A DNA stretch of 64,000 nt. Source: Colocasia esculenta. Its lineage: Eukaryota > Streptophyta > Magnoliopsida > Alismatales > Araceae. The stretch's first letter is position 1; the number at the start of each line of letters is the position of its first letter. The DNA lies in NCBI GenBank assembly GCA_014218235.1, contig CM024760.1, positions 9,404,049-9,468,048 of the forward strand, given 5' to 3'. The notes below the pieces were generated by a model. It was not told where the DNA came from and ran no database searches. It was given only the letters and a program-made list of their open reading frames with translations. A program made the position numbers and the translations under genes. Below, one piece after another: positions 52,445 to 64,000 of the stretch.

Positions 52445-54333
52445 TGGTCTCTCCTCAGCTTGGGCATGCAGCTGTCTCTGGTTAGAGATGGCCTCAGGCT
52501 ACAAAGGATATGAATTAAATCCTCGTTGGAGGCCTCTGCATTGCCAATTGCTTCTTTGTAGTATTAACCTTCATCTTTCCCCTACGACTGCATGCTGTGT
52601 GCAGGCCTAACCTTTCATATATGGGGGCATCCCTCTCGTCCACAGAATGTTGCCATCACCCCAAATTGCTTGGCCGCAGGGTGATCGCATTCTCATGTTG
52701 TCTGGGCCTATGGTGATCCAATTCTTTCAACATGTTATTCGTTTGCTGACTGTTTGTTGGGCATGCAAGGAGGGAAAGGAGTGGACAACTTAAATCACTT
52801 ACAGAGCAGCATGGTCACTCGTGTTTATGTTAGGGAGTTATGTAGGGGGTGGTGCTCTTAGCTCTGTTTGTTAAGTCTTTTCAGAATCTTAACTTCGTTT
52901 GTTAATATTCCTAAGATACATAAATGTCTTGGAACATTCTTGGGGAGAGAAATCGAAGAAAGGTCTTTTCAAGGAAAGTATGCAGGGGGTGGTGCATGCT
53001 CTTATTAAAACACACAGATTATGCATAGTTCTCCCAAAAATAACAAAACCCATGCCGGACATTCTGACCTCCTCAAATGATAAGAGTGTGCGGACAACAT
53101 CCCAACTTGGAATCATAATTCAGATCTGCATCGTAACACATCCATTTATACTTGTAACACCAACTTCTTCCTGTTCCAAATGTAGTGGCCATTAGTGATA
53201 TGGTATGTGAGGTGGAAGAAAATCAACTTGGCCCGTTAACACTTATTTATCTAGTCCACTAGCATAAGAGAATGGGATTGGGTCTAATCTTGGCACTGCC
53301 CTCCAGCGGCAGCCCATGTGAGGAGAGATAGGGTATGGGCTCACCCCACCAAAATTTTGACTCCTCGGCCACTAGGCACACCATCTCTGTACAGTCTAAT
53401 AGTCACTAGAGTTGAGTCCTCAGTCCCTTGAGACTACATCAAGACTCCCCTCTCTAGGACATATGGCACTCGACTCCTGCCTCACAGCTTATCCGTGCCA
53501 CACTAGGATACGACCCATAGACCACATCACATATGCCTTTAACAATAGTAAGAGGTTCCCTTCTCCATTGCCCCTCTCTATGTCAAAGCAACCCACGACA
53601 TCCTACTCATGCTACAAGAGCAATGCACACCCCTTGACGACCTACTACAGTGGCCACTCCCATGCAACATATACTCTGCCATTCCCTTACGGCTCACTTG
53701 CATAACTAGGAAAGAAGCAACGCACCCAAAGGACCCTTGACATGTCGCACCTCGCCCGTACATATCAATTTTCACTGCCATGGCAGGGAGCTACAGAAAT
53801 AGATATCCACACTTACACGTTATGGGATGAACCTTCTACACTGTATATGCTAGTACACCCAACAAACCATTCCAAGTTGCAATCTCATAACATAGTGAAA
53901 TACAAGTGTAAGCTCTTACATCATAATTCACCAAAATGTACATAATATTGACTGTTTAGTTCACACATAATTACATGTCCATTATTTAACAAAAATACAA
54001 AATCATTTAAAATAGTCTTCAGCCTTAGAGTTGCAACACATTGTAGCAAAAATACAGAGATCTCTAAGTAGGCTGGTCTGAATGTTCACAAGAAAAAAAG
54101 TATGAGTCAAAAGGACTCAGTAGGCAGACCAAACATAAACTCTTTGACAAGATTGTTGCATGAAGAATAAAGAACAACTAGTCAACCAATTAATATTTAC
54201 TTAAACATGCTTTCAAATTTCCAGCAGAAATAAGTTTACGAACATGACGATGCAAAAATAACTGAACTTAAGGATTTCAAAACTTAATAAATCTACATAA
54301 ACAATGGGGAATTCCCATCATATAGAAAGCAAC
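52445..54333. other. MFS 3' region and intergenic DNA, no gene seen
   Basis: The 3' untranslated region probably ends within the first ~450 bp; no single polyadenylation site can be fixed. Beyond it, open frames of up to ~100 codons (for example near 52889-53116 minus and 53412-53705 plus) lack recognisable domains. Confidence 0.45.
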
Positions 54334-54342
54334 AAAACTTGG

Positions 54343-54501
54343 CACATGAGGAGTGACTCAGTTGGTTGGGTAGTCCACCGTGCACTCGGAGGTCAGGAGT
54401 TCAACCCCCAAAGATAGCAGGCTTACAAGGAATTGCGAAGCGTTTATCTCCCACTATGTAATAGGCTAGTATTTCAATAAATAATTTTAAAAAAAGTAAA
54501 A
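54343..54501 (+). mobile_element. tRNA-derived SINE 2
   Basis: The A box region reads TGACTCAGTTGGTTGG (54354-54369) and the B box GGAGTTCAACCCC (54397-54409). The 3' end is A-rich. AAAACTTGG at 54334-54342 is repeated at 54502-54510 as the target duplication. It differs in sequence from SINE 1. Confidence 0.8.
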
Positions 54502-54510
54502 AAAACTTGG

Positions 54511-55328
54511 GTTTCTTATCATAGATCAATAGGCATCAAAGCTACTCTCAAGAGATTAAATACATAGCTAAATGTACTAACATCCTCTATGTCTAAGTGA
54601 TAAATCACTTCAGATATTTCCATTGCGTACAAGCCGGGTCTGATTGCCCACTTACAGAGTAGGAATTTTCTTATAGATATCCAAACGAAGTTGGAGTCTT
54701 CATACAAAAACCCTTGCCCACCGCTGACCACTTGTGGTTGATGCTTACCATAAGCAGTCCTAACCCTTCTTTGAGAGAGCACTATCTTTCAATTTCGAGA
54801 TAAAAAATTGCATGTGCATGGGTTTCCGAAAGAAGGATGAAATAGCATGGGAAGAGTCAAAGAACACAAGGATGCTCTAGGATAAGAATGTGGGTCTCAA
54901 TATAGTGAGGCGAAGGCCAACGATGTTTGAACTAATGCACATTGAGCTTTAGTTGGAACAAAATAATAATGGGAGGCAAAATCCAATATGAACATTGTAG
55001 AAAAACTAAGATCCGATCATGTCTACCTTCAGAAACTTGAGGTCATAGTCCGAAGAACACCTTCTTCTAGACTAGTTAGCCCACTCCTCCTTCAGCTAAA
55101 GCTTAACGGGTCGCATGCAATAAAATCAACCTCTCTACGATGATAACAATGTTTTATATGAGTATTATCTCATCTAGATATTTAAAATGAAGTTCTCTAG
55201 ATAGCTGACTTTCTGCATGTCGAGGCTCAAGGCTTTTCTAGCAAAATTCGGTGAATGAGGTTGATTTAACCTTGGTTGGGAAAGTTTTATGGACATGAAT
55301 TAAACCCTTCAAACAATCATCATAACAC
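54511..55328. other. Intergenic DNA, no gene seen
   Basis: No supported gene, repeat or RNA was recognised in this stretch. Confidence 0.45.
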
Positions 55329-57158
55329 TTGTAACAACTCGAGTTTTTTGGGTTCAATTTGACCCCTCTGCATTGGTTTTGGGATCGCGACGGATCGAGT
55401 AGTCGTGTTTAGAACGTGACGAGATCCATGTCACCTTCTGGTTGGGAAGGCGATGGTCTCAGTGTCATGTTCTGGTTTGACTGTGGCTTCCATGACATGT
55501 GTCCAATCACATGTGTGAGGTGGCGACGCACCAAGTGTTGCGTTCTCTTGGGACTCCATGCGATTGTGACATGTGTCTGGGTGGTTGACGGTCTGTCAGT
55601 AGGGTCTTGTCGGACTTTTGAGAAGTCAATATGTTGCCTATCATGCATGTTTTGTTGAGAATGTGATGCCAGGGCTGTCGAAACCTCAGTTCTGAGACCT
55701 TAAGATTGGTTGACGCCTCTCTTCTTCCCTCTTTCTCCTTTCTTCTTCCCCTCCATGGTAGGATAGCTCCCCCTCCCCTTCTCTAGTGTTTTTGAGTGCA
55801 ATTTTGAGGAATGTAGGTGCTTGGTGGCATTGGAGCGGTGTGACAGCTATGCTCACGAGAAGGCCCCAACGGGTTAGCTCTTTGTTGGGGAGGTAGGGAT
55901 TGTCATTTTACCTTCTGGTTAGTGTAGATGGAGCTTGTTCGTGCGCGTTCTCCTTGTGCTATTGAGGTTTCTTGCTAGTTTGTGAGGCTTGGTGCATGTT
56001 TGGGCCGTCATTGGCTCATCCTCCATCTCCTATGCGGTTGGTGGGCAAGAAGGGGCTATGCACGTGTTGTGTGGAGCTCTATTGGAGTGGGTTAGTGTGT
56101 GGGTATCTTCCTCCCTGTTGTAGACTTAGTTTTGTAGCTTGGGGAACAGTGGGATGGCTTGATCCCTCGGTTCGATCTTCAGATTGATATTGCGACAATC
56201 TTGCTGTCGTGATATCAGACTGAAGGGGATGGGTCCATGGTTGTGTCCTATAGTAACAGATTGGCCATTGCGTTCACCTTGCCTTCACTGTTTCACTATT
56301 TCCAAGTTCGGTAAGGGTGGTCCGTGTCCAAGTGGGTTAGGATGTGTTTTCCCCACTCGATACGTCACTAGTTTTTTAGTGATTGTTTTGGCTTTGTATG
56401 GTTTCATGAGTGCGAACCTTGAGGCAAGGTCTGCCTAGGGTTCAGTCTTTAGATGAGGATTACGATGGGTCGATACGTCACGTTCTCATTTGAAGGCGAC
56501 ACCCCAGCGGTTGCGTTCAGGTAGCAACTCGGTGCTCGTCACATTCTCATCTTTGGAGGCGACGCCCCAATGGTCACGTCGATATGTTGTGTTCTGGCTG
56601 CCCGTGCAGAAAACCCTTTCTTTTCGTTCTATCGAGTTCTCAACTATGACACGTATGCTTGTGTTGGCCGATGACCCTCTCAGGAGTTTCGAAAGGTGTG
56701 CATGAGCGTGTCTTATACCTGCTAGGCTTGTCGTGGTTACAAGCCAGCCGCACTGTGTGCTTATTGGTATTTGCCTTACCTGTTCTTTAATTTGTTTGTC
56801 CAATGCTCTGCACTGGAGGCTTGTCCCGTGTGCTGAGTTGTTGCCATTTCCTGGGACCCCTATCCTCTTGAGCTTATGGAGGGAGTACTCTAGACTACGA
56901 GCATGCTTAAGATGGTTCCTCTGAGCTAAAGGGAAAATGAAGGTCAGACAATGATGCTGAGTTGTGAGTAGAGCTCTCTTGGCTAGGGCTAGATGCCAAG
57001 GTGGGTTGGTGTTGTTCTTCCCGACACAGCCCAATTAGTCTAGTTTCTCACTGTCTCACTCTGTGTTGGTTACAGAGCCACGTAGAGGGGTTAGGCTTGG
57101 GGCCGCAGCTTGTCTAGGTTGTGGTTGTTGTACTATGTTCTTGAGGTGTCTCACTGCC
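55329..57158 (+). repeat. Probable old LTR fragment, cut by element B
   Basis: It begins TGTAACAACTCGAG with the texture of a gypsy LTR start. It contains a CGCGAC box near 55385-55392, and many sites look like CpG-decayed relatives (GTGACG, CATGTCAC). Two related stretches occur at about 56475-56518 and 56537-56578, both CAC.TTCTCAT..GGCGAC.CCCC. The right end is interrupted by the LTR of element B at 57159. No internal coding sequence or second end was found, so this is a tentative call. Confidence 0.4.
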
Positions 57159-60100
57159 TGTAACGCCCTGACGCGGAATATCGGAGCGGGATTACAGTTA
57201 TTAAATAGTACAGAGCGAGAAAATAAATGCAAACCATTGCACAATTGGATAACACCAAATGAACTCCAAATTTCATTAATAATCCAACAATCTCCATTAC
57301 ATTCACTAATAACTCATCATCTTCATAAACTGACTAATACATCAACGTATCAGAGCCAAAACTAGGGCCCAGAGTACTTTATTCCAAATCAACTATTACA
57401 TCATGACTAACTGACTCATAACTATACTAACTAACTACTAGATAGTACTGGTTGCAAAAGGGTCACTCCTGAGCCTCCTCATCGGTCTCATCCTTGTGAG
57501 TGTGGTCATGATCCGACTCACCTGAAACACATTAAATAAATACGCAGGATAAGCGAATAACGCCCAGTAGGACTTAATATCTCATGAACACATGCATGCT
57601 TTAAATAGTTAATGTCTTAATGGCAGGTTAACTAGAGAGTAAAGTCATGTAGAGCATGTCACGATAACGAGAGAACAATTGCAACTGGCACAGGGAAAAT
57701 AGTACAACGAGAACGATAATAGAATGGCCATGTAACAATATAACATGTAAATTGCACAACGGTGCACTGGTAACGATCACGCTTGTACTTGTAGAGATAG
57801 CACTTTGATTGTCATAGATTAATCTAGATAGTAAAATGGCGCTGGATGCATGCCGTAACACATCCTATGATCATTTAAACTCCCATGGGCACTGGCACTT
57901 TTCGGGCGCTCCTCCCAGGACCTGATCGGGCCCTATTGCGCTGGCATTAGTCATTTCTTTTATCTTAGACAATCACAAGAATGGCCAATAGAGTACCAAG
58001 AAAAGATAAGAGAGTACTAGACGAGATAGAGGAGAGTGTAGAGAGAACGTGAACAGATGAGAGTAAAGAGACTGTAGATGAGATAGGGACAATTTCGTAA
58101 AACAACGTGAAACTCCGATAGTAACAGTTGCACAGCACCAGGTCGGGTACCGGCAGTCTGGTAGAAGTCACAACCGCCCCTTAGCCGTGCTGTGTACACA
58201 GGTCAGGTGGTCCGGTGTGAACTCAAGACGAGAAGGAACACTAAGGCTTGGATCGTACTGATCCCTAAGAGTGTAACGGGTTTTAGGGTACAACCACCGC
58301 GTTGACTAAGGACGTGCGCCAAAGCCAAGAAGACTTACGGAGGTCTTGACAAGGAGTCCCTGGTCCAGTCGAGAGTATTCTCGGTGGAGAGGTGGTCCAA
58401 GTCAAGGGAAAGTGTGTAAAAACGGGTCCGTCGTGCCTCGAGTGCTCAAAGGCCGAGGGAAAACGATAACGGTAGATAAAATGCACGAGTAAATACAGAA
58501 ACAATTGTATTTAAAAAAATAGGGTAATTTAGTCATTTATTTCGATAATTTACCGAATACATTATTGCATAATTTATCGGGGTCAAATGGCATTTAATAA
58601 TGTTGTGTGTGTGTAAGTGTAAAGAAATCTTGAGGATATGACAAGTCGTGCAAATGTCATTTTAAATAATTAGATTTATATCATTAATGCCATTTATTGA
58701 TTTACCAAGTCGAATTAACTATAACATGAGTTAATCATGGTTAATTAAAGGGTATATAGCTTAAACAACATGGTATATGCACAATTTTCAATTTTGGCTG
58801 ATTTCTTGAAAACGCGGCGGACTTACCCGTCGCGATTTAAGTCGCGACAGGGCGGTCGGGCGCGACACGGGGCCTGGCCGGTCTGACCCGGTCCGGGGTT
58901 AATCGCGGCGGCTTATGCCGTCGCGTTCTTGACGCGACGCCATCGGCTGACGCTACCTCACTGATATCGCTGCGGGTCGTGCCGTCGCGATAACAGGTGG
59001 GTTTGCTCTTTTTCCCTTTTTCTTAGGACGAGCCTTCTGTGATACATAGACGTTCTAAATTACATATAAAATAGCACGGTGATCCAAAAAGTACGAAACC
59101 AATTTTAAACGAAAGTAGACATGTTTATCTATCAACATGTACGATTAATTTGAAAATAGATAAGGTTTAGATATGCATTGATCAGGTTACTTTTCGGTGA
59201 CCTAAACAGGTGCAGTCAGGGTTCAATGAATTAATTAGAGATGTATACATGATGAAAAATTCTGAAACCAGCAATGTTTGAAAGCTAACATGTAGTAGTA
59301 TTTATGATAATTTTATCATGGAATGATGTCAAGTTTGCACGAGGTTAAAAAGGAAACAAGGAGGGTCGAGTGCACAAGTCTGATAGATATTCAAAGATTT
59401 AATTCTCCCTCATGGGAGATCGAAATCAAGCAAGACCAAGGGCGTTTGAAAGCTATTACATGGTAGTATCAATGAGAATTTTCTCATAGCATGGGAACAA
59501 GTACGTGCAAGGTATTAGAGAAACATGAGATTCGGGTTCATGGTGACAGAAGAATTTCAAGAATTAAATTCGCCCAAATGGGTGAACGAAATACTACGAA
59601 ACCATAGGGCTTTTGAAGAGGTACATGAAGGTTACCTAGGGTAATTATTTCACGATTTTTGCTTGAGAGATTGCCTACCTTTTTCGTGAAGTAAGAAAGC
59701 CCTAGTTTGAATGTCGAAAATAAGAGAACCCTTCTTGCTCCAAGCCTTCTCCTTCCTTGCTCCTTGGTCCAGATCTTCTCCTCTTCTTCTCCAAAGGTCT
59801 TAGTACGAAATTGTGGGGTGCTAGGGTCAAATGGGGGGTGTTTTGATGGCTTATAGAGTTCTAAATCACCTAAAACTCTTTCTTTCTCATCCAACTCTGA
59901 AAATTGGCATTTATCTCCCACTTTCTCTTATTTATCCACCTAATAGAGTTGGGAAGGGATCCAATTTCGTGGGTAGAGGTTTAGGATAAGTCTAGGACTC
60001 TTTTTAGGATGGGTATTGACTATTTAATAATTATTTAAACCCTTTCCTAATTATCACTTATTTTTATTCCGATTTTAGCTTAATTATTTCTCATCCCATG

Positions 60101-60276
60101 ATGGACTAACCCTATTTGGGCTCAATCTATTAGGTTTGGGTCATTAGAGTAACCCATTAATAATTTAGCTTAATGAGTATTGTTTTAATTCCCTTTTATT
60201 CTAATTAATTAATTTATCTCATATATTAAATAATAAAATTTTATTTTTCTTGATTTTAAAAATCAAGGGTGCTACA
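57159..60276 (-). repeat. 3' LTR of element B (3,118 bp)
   Basis: On the minus strand it starts TGTAGCACCC at 60276, directly after the polypurine tract, and ends CAGGGCGTTACA at 57159. A palindrome-like TTGATTTTTAAAATCAAG follows the start. A cluster of CGCG boxes lies at 58813-58990. No coding sequence was recognised. Confidence 0.87.
58810..58992. promoter_or_regulatory. CGCG-box cluster in the element B LTR
   Basis: About nine TCGCGA, CGCGAC or CGCGGCGG boxes occur within 180 bp of otherwise AT-rich LTR. This resembles the cluster in the element A LTR although the LTRs do not align elsewhere by eye. Confidence 0.45.
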
Positions 60277-62536
60277 TCCTCCCCCTCTTAAAAAGAATTT
60301 GGTCCCCAAATTCATAGAATCGTAAGAGGAAGAATGACTTACTGAATAATTCCGGATAATTCCGTCGCAATAACGCTTCGGGCTCCCACGTGGACTCTTC
60401 GACTTCATGGTTTCTCCATAATACCTTCACCACGGGTATAGACCGATTCCGAAGCTGTTGCATCTTCTTGTCCAAAATTTTTACTGGCCTTTCTTCATAG
60501 GTCATATCCTTATTTAGAATAATGTCATCATAGCTGATTACGTGTGACGGATCATACACGTACTTTCTCAACATGGATACATGGAAAACATTGTGTACTG
60601 TTGCAAACTGGGGTGGTAGTGCCAGTCGATACGCTACCTCGCCCACTCTATCTAATACCTCAAACGGACCTATGAATCTTGGTCTCAATTTACCTTTCAT
60701 CCCAAATCTTTGGAATCCTCTGGTCGGGAATACTTTGAGCATCACATGATCTCCAGCTTGAAATTCTAAGTCCCTTCTTCTTTTATCAGCATAGCTCTTT
60801 TGCCTGGACTGAGCTATCTTAATTCTGTCTCTGATAATCTGGATATCTCTACTGGTATTCTGCACCATGTCTGGTCCCAGTCATTGTTGCTCACCTACTT
60901 CATTCCAACAGACTGGCGATCTGCAGCTTCTGCCATACAGTGCTTCAAATGGTGCCATCTTGATGCTGACCTGATAACTGTTATTGTAAGCGAATTCTAT
61001 CAGTGACAATTGCTCATTCCAATACCCCTCAAAGTCTATTGCACAAGCTCGTAGCATGTCTTCCACTATCTGATTTGTTCTTTCAGTCTGTCCATCCGTC
61101 TGTGGGTGGAAAGCTGTGCTAAAGTTGAGTTTCGTGCCTAAGGCAGTCTGGAGTCCCTTCCAGAATCTAGAAGTGAACCTAGGGTCACGATCTGAGACAA
61201 TGGATACTGGAACTCTATGTAGTCTGACTATCTCTTTCACATATAATGCTGCTAACACATCCACACTCCAAGTGCTCTTAATGGCAAGGAAGTGTGCAGA
61301 CTTGGTTAAACGGTCCACAATAACCCAGATAGCATCTAGTCCACCACGAGTTCGGGGTAAACCCATGATGAAATCCATTCCGATGTTTTCCCACTTCCAT
61401 TCAGGTATGTCCAGGGGCCTAAGTACACCCGCAGGACGACGGTGTTCTGCTTTTACCTGCTGACAAGTGAGGCAGTGCACGGCATGCTCAGCTACCTCAC
61501 GCTTCATGTTTGGCCACCAAAATGACCTCTTCATGTCTTGGTACATCTTGGTTGCACCTGGATGTATTGTGTACTTGGTCTTGTGGGCTTCATCCATCAA
61601 TTTCCTTTTTAGCTCTTCATTGTCAGGCACACATGTCCTGGCTTGGAATAATATTCTTCCATCTTCAGCGATGGAGAAGTTTGGTTTGTCAGCTATGGTC
61701 TCCCTTACTCTGATTAGAAACGGATCATTAGCATGTTGCTCTCTGATCTCGACAAAGATGTCGGGTTGAGCTTTAAGATTAGCCACTAACATCTTATCAC
61801 TTCTCTTTTCAATATTCAGATCTAGACTGGCGAATTGCTCTAACAATTGCATCTCGCCCATGACTAGACAGGATAATGAAGCTACTGGCCTTCTACTGAG
61901 TGCATCAGCTACTGCATTACCTTTACCTGGGTGATATTGAATGTTGAAATCGAAATCCTTTAAATACTCCAACCATCTTCGTTGTCTCATGTTAAGCTCC
62001 TTCTGAGAGAATAAATACTTCAAACTCTTGTGGTCGAAGTAGACAATGAATTGCTCTCCATATAGGTAATGCCTCCAGATTTTGTGTGCAAATACCACAA
62101 CAGCCAGTTCTAAGTCATGGACAGGGTAGTTAACCTCATGTTGCTTCAATTGCCTTGATGAATAGGCTATCACGTTCTCATTCTGCATTAATACGCAGCC
62201 TAGATCGATTCCAGATGCATCAGTGTAGACTGAGAATCCTGCGCCTTCGACTGGTAATGCGAGGACAGGTGCAGATGTCAACAATTGCTTGAGTGTCTGA
62301 AAGCTCTTCTCGCACTCCTTGCTCCAGACATATGGATTCTCTTTCCGCGTAAGACGCGTAAGAGGTATAGCTATCTTGGAGAAATCTTTTATGAACCGTC
62401 TGTAATATCCAGCCAGTCCAAGAAAGCTCCTGATTTCTGTGACATTGGTCGGCCTTTCCCAGTTGAGCACGGCTTCTGCCTTGGAAGGGTCGACAGCGAT
62501 ACCGTCCTTGGAAATAACATGACCTAGGAACGACAC
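60272..62536 (-). pseudogene. Element B RT end, RNase H, integrase and chromodomain (one stop)
   Basis: The frame continues from the upstream RT segment: FLGHVISKDGIAVDPSKAE, RNase H (VYTDASGIDLGCVLMQ), the integrase zinc domain (HAVHCLTCQQVKAEH), and the DDE core (GMDFIMGLPRT, IVSDRDPRFTS, QTERTNQIVEDM). A TGA at 60883-60881 separates WNEVGEQQ from LGPDMVQNTSRDI in the same frame. The C-terminal part ends with a chromodomain (VVKVLWRNHEVEESTWEPEA) that would guide integration to marked chromatin. The stop at 60272 lies inside the LTR edge, so the coding end overlaps the LTR by a few bases. Confidence 0.9.
60277..60289 (-). other. Polypurine tract of element B
   Basis: AAGAGGGGGAGGA on the minus strand directly precedes the 3' LTR start and would prime plus-strand DNA synthesis. 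Confidence 0.88.
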
Positions 62537-63469
62537 CTCCTCGAGCTAGAATTCACACTTGCTCAATTTGGCGTAGAGTTGATTGTCTTGCAAGATTTGC
62601 AGAGCGATCCTCAGATGCTCCTCATGCTCTTCTTTGGTCTTGGAGTATATGAGAATATCATCAATGAATACCACGATGAACTTGTCGAGATAGGGCCGGT
62701 AGATGCTGTTCATTAATTGCATAAAAGCTGCAGGAGCATTGGTTAGTCCAAAAGGCATGACTACAAATTCGTAATGACCGTACCTGCTCCTGAAAGCTGT
62801 CTTGTAGATATCTGCATCTTTAATCCTCATCTGATGATATCCCGATCTAAGGTCAATCTTAGAAAAATATTTAGCTCCTGATATCTGATCAAATAGTTCA
62901 TCGACACGCGGCAGAGGGTACTTGTTCTTGATAGTGAGATTGTTCAACTGCCTGTAATCGATGCATAATCTCAGGGATCCATCCTTCTTCTTGACAAACA
63001 ACACTGGAGCTCCCCAAGGAGAAGTACTTGGTCTAATGAAACCCTTTTCTAGAAGTTCCATCAGTTGCTCTTTCAACTCTTTCAATTCAGCAGGGGACAT
63101 CCTGTAGGGTTGGCGTGAAACCGGTGCAGCTCCAGGTACGAGATCAATTGAGAAATTTACATCTCTCTCAGGTGGAATGCCTGGCAGTTCATCGGGAAAC
63201 ACGTCTGGATATTCTTGCACTATATGAATGTCTGATATCTTGGTTGCTTTCTTCTCAACTACAATTGCGGCGAGAAATGCCACACAACCCTTTCTTATCA
63301 TGTTTTGTGCCTTTATGGCAGAGACGAGAGACAAGTGCCTCTTGTGTCTACGTCCTGTGAAGATCAGCTTAGGGAATTCACTAAAAGAAATCTTCCCTCT
63401 TCTACAATCCACGATAGCCCCATACGTGGATAGCCAATCGGCTCCCAGAATGACATCGTAAGCATCCAA
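62537..63469 (-). pseudogene. Element B protease end and reverse transcriptase (one stop)
   Basis: The segment starts inside the protease-RT linker (YDVILGADWLSTYGAIVDC) and contains the RT motifs SPWGAPVLFVKKKDGSLRL, IDYRQLNNLTIKNKYPLPR, MPFGLTNAPAAFMQLMN and the active site VVFIDDILIYS. It stops at 62546-62548 in SKCEF, where TAG replaces the tryptophan codon of CEFWLEEV. The frame is otherwise continuous with the next segment. Confidence 0.9.
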
Positions 63470-63497
63470 GTATCAATTGAGAACAATAATTCAAATG

Positions 63498-63959
63498 TCA
63501 TGATGCAGGTTTCTCATTTAGGGTATCAGCAAATGCCTGTGATATAAACGAATGTGTAGCGCCAGTATCGAACAAAACAAATGCTGAATGAGAAAAGACT
63601 GATAGTGTACCTTCCACCACGCCACCTTCCTCGGTGGTCTCTTCCTCTTGCAGGGCTTGAAGTCTGCCTGGCTTCTTTGGTCCCGCAGGACGCTTCTCAT
63701 TTTCTTTCAGTAACGGGCATTCAGGGATCCGATGCTCTCGGCTCCCACAGCGAAGGCATGCACCTGCCTTCCTCCAGCATTCTTCTGTCGTGTGACCAAG
63801 CTTGTCACAGTGTTTGCATCTGGGCTTGTTGTTCGGAGCAGTAGTGGTGGGGACTTTGGGCTTTCGCTCCTGGCTTGGCCCGTCAGTGATACTTAACGGC
63901 CTTTTCTTGCCATTAGTAGGCTTGCTCAATACTCCGGAAGTTTGCTCCTTCCTGAACAT
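63498..63959 (-). pseudogene. Element B gag zinc knuckles and protease start (internally deleted)
   Basis: Two zinc knuckles are readable, CKHCDKLGHTTEEC and CLRCGSREHRIPEC, followed by a linker and the protease active site FVLFDTGATHSFISQAF. The frame ends at 63498, and only about 28 bp later the linker sequence before LGADWL begins in another frame. A normal protease has several dozen residues there, so a deletion is inferred. The rest of gag lies to the right of 63959 and beyond the window. Confidence 0.85.
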
Positions 63960-64000
63960 TCTACCCTTGATGCGCTCAGTGAGTTCAGACGCATCTTCCA

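Larger units (their letters stand above)
57159..64000 (-). mobile_element. Ty3/gypsy chromovirus B (3' part, decayed)
   Basis: On the minus strand: the zinc-knuckle part of gag at the right edge, protease, RT, RNase H, integrase with a C-terminal chromodomain, polypurine tract and 3' LTR (57159-60276). Domain order and chromodomain place it with the Del/Tekay-type chromoviruses. Damage is light: two nonsense codons and one deletion in the protease region. It is a different family from element A (LTR 3,118 against 2,077 bp and different LTR ends). The 5' LTR lies outside the window; the five bases at the left flank are CTGCC. Confidence 0.92.

Overview
This window is nuclear DNA from a flowering plant. 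It holds one spliced host gene with plant-type GT-AG introns, and most of the rest is plant transposons: two Ty3/gypsy chromovirus-type elements, a Ty3/gypsy Tat-lineage element, a Ty1/copia Sirevirus, a 12-kb MULE that carries a ULP1-like protease gene, a hAT-type MITE and two tRNA-derived SINEs. The species cannot be named from the sequence. No bacterial, organellar or viral genes were seen.

Layout. 1-5475: the gag-pol part and 5' LTR of decayed gypsy element A, minus strand, running off the left edge. 5476-13938: about 8.5 kb with no gene I can support, holding two GC-rich G-box islands and one SINE. 13947-14318: a hAT MITE. 14402-33820: a Tat-lineage gypsy element, plus strand, flanked on both sides by the 5-bp duplication ATTTA. 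It carries a spliced antisense gene between pol and the 3' LTR. A Sirevirus (23567-33707, minus strand) sits inside its 3' LTR, and a later deletion removed one junction of that nested insertion. 34124-46207: the MULE, with a perfect 9-bp duplication (ATATTAATT) on both sides. 46839-52444: a four-exon major facilitator superfamily gene whose promoter lies directly against the MULE. 52445-57158: intergenic sequence with a SINE and a probable old LTR. 57159-64000: the 3' LTR and pol-gag part of gypsy element B, minus strand, running off the right edge.

The MULE is the most striking object. Its transposase gene (4 exons, 731 aa) and its ULP1 protease gene (8 exons, 948 aa) both assemble from canonical splice sites into uninterrupted reading frames with their key residues present. 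They diverge from a 376-bp central promoter. Each terminal inverted repeat carries its own TATA box and a small inward-facing open reading frame of a shared family (121 and 96 aa). Between each of these small frames and the large gene facing it lies a field of CTGTAA/TTACAG motifs; on the right this becomes 16 copies of a 121-bp repeat. The motif changes strand once, near 37291-37295. The layout is therefore mirror-symmetric: TIR gene, motif field, large gene, central promoter, large gene, motif field, TIR gene.

Several elements carry their own short repeated motif: CTGTAA/TTACAG in the MULE, CCGARCA in the Tat element, the palindrome-like GTGTCGAC in the Sirevirus LTR, and TCGCGA/CGCG boxes in the chromovirus LTRs. 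These are by-eye observations that need counting. All splice models, domain calls and ages below come from reading the sequence without database searches.
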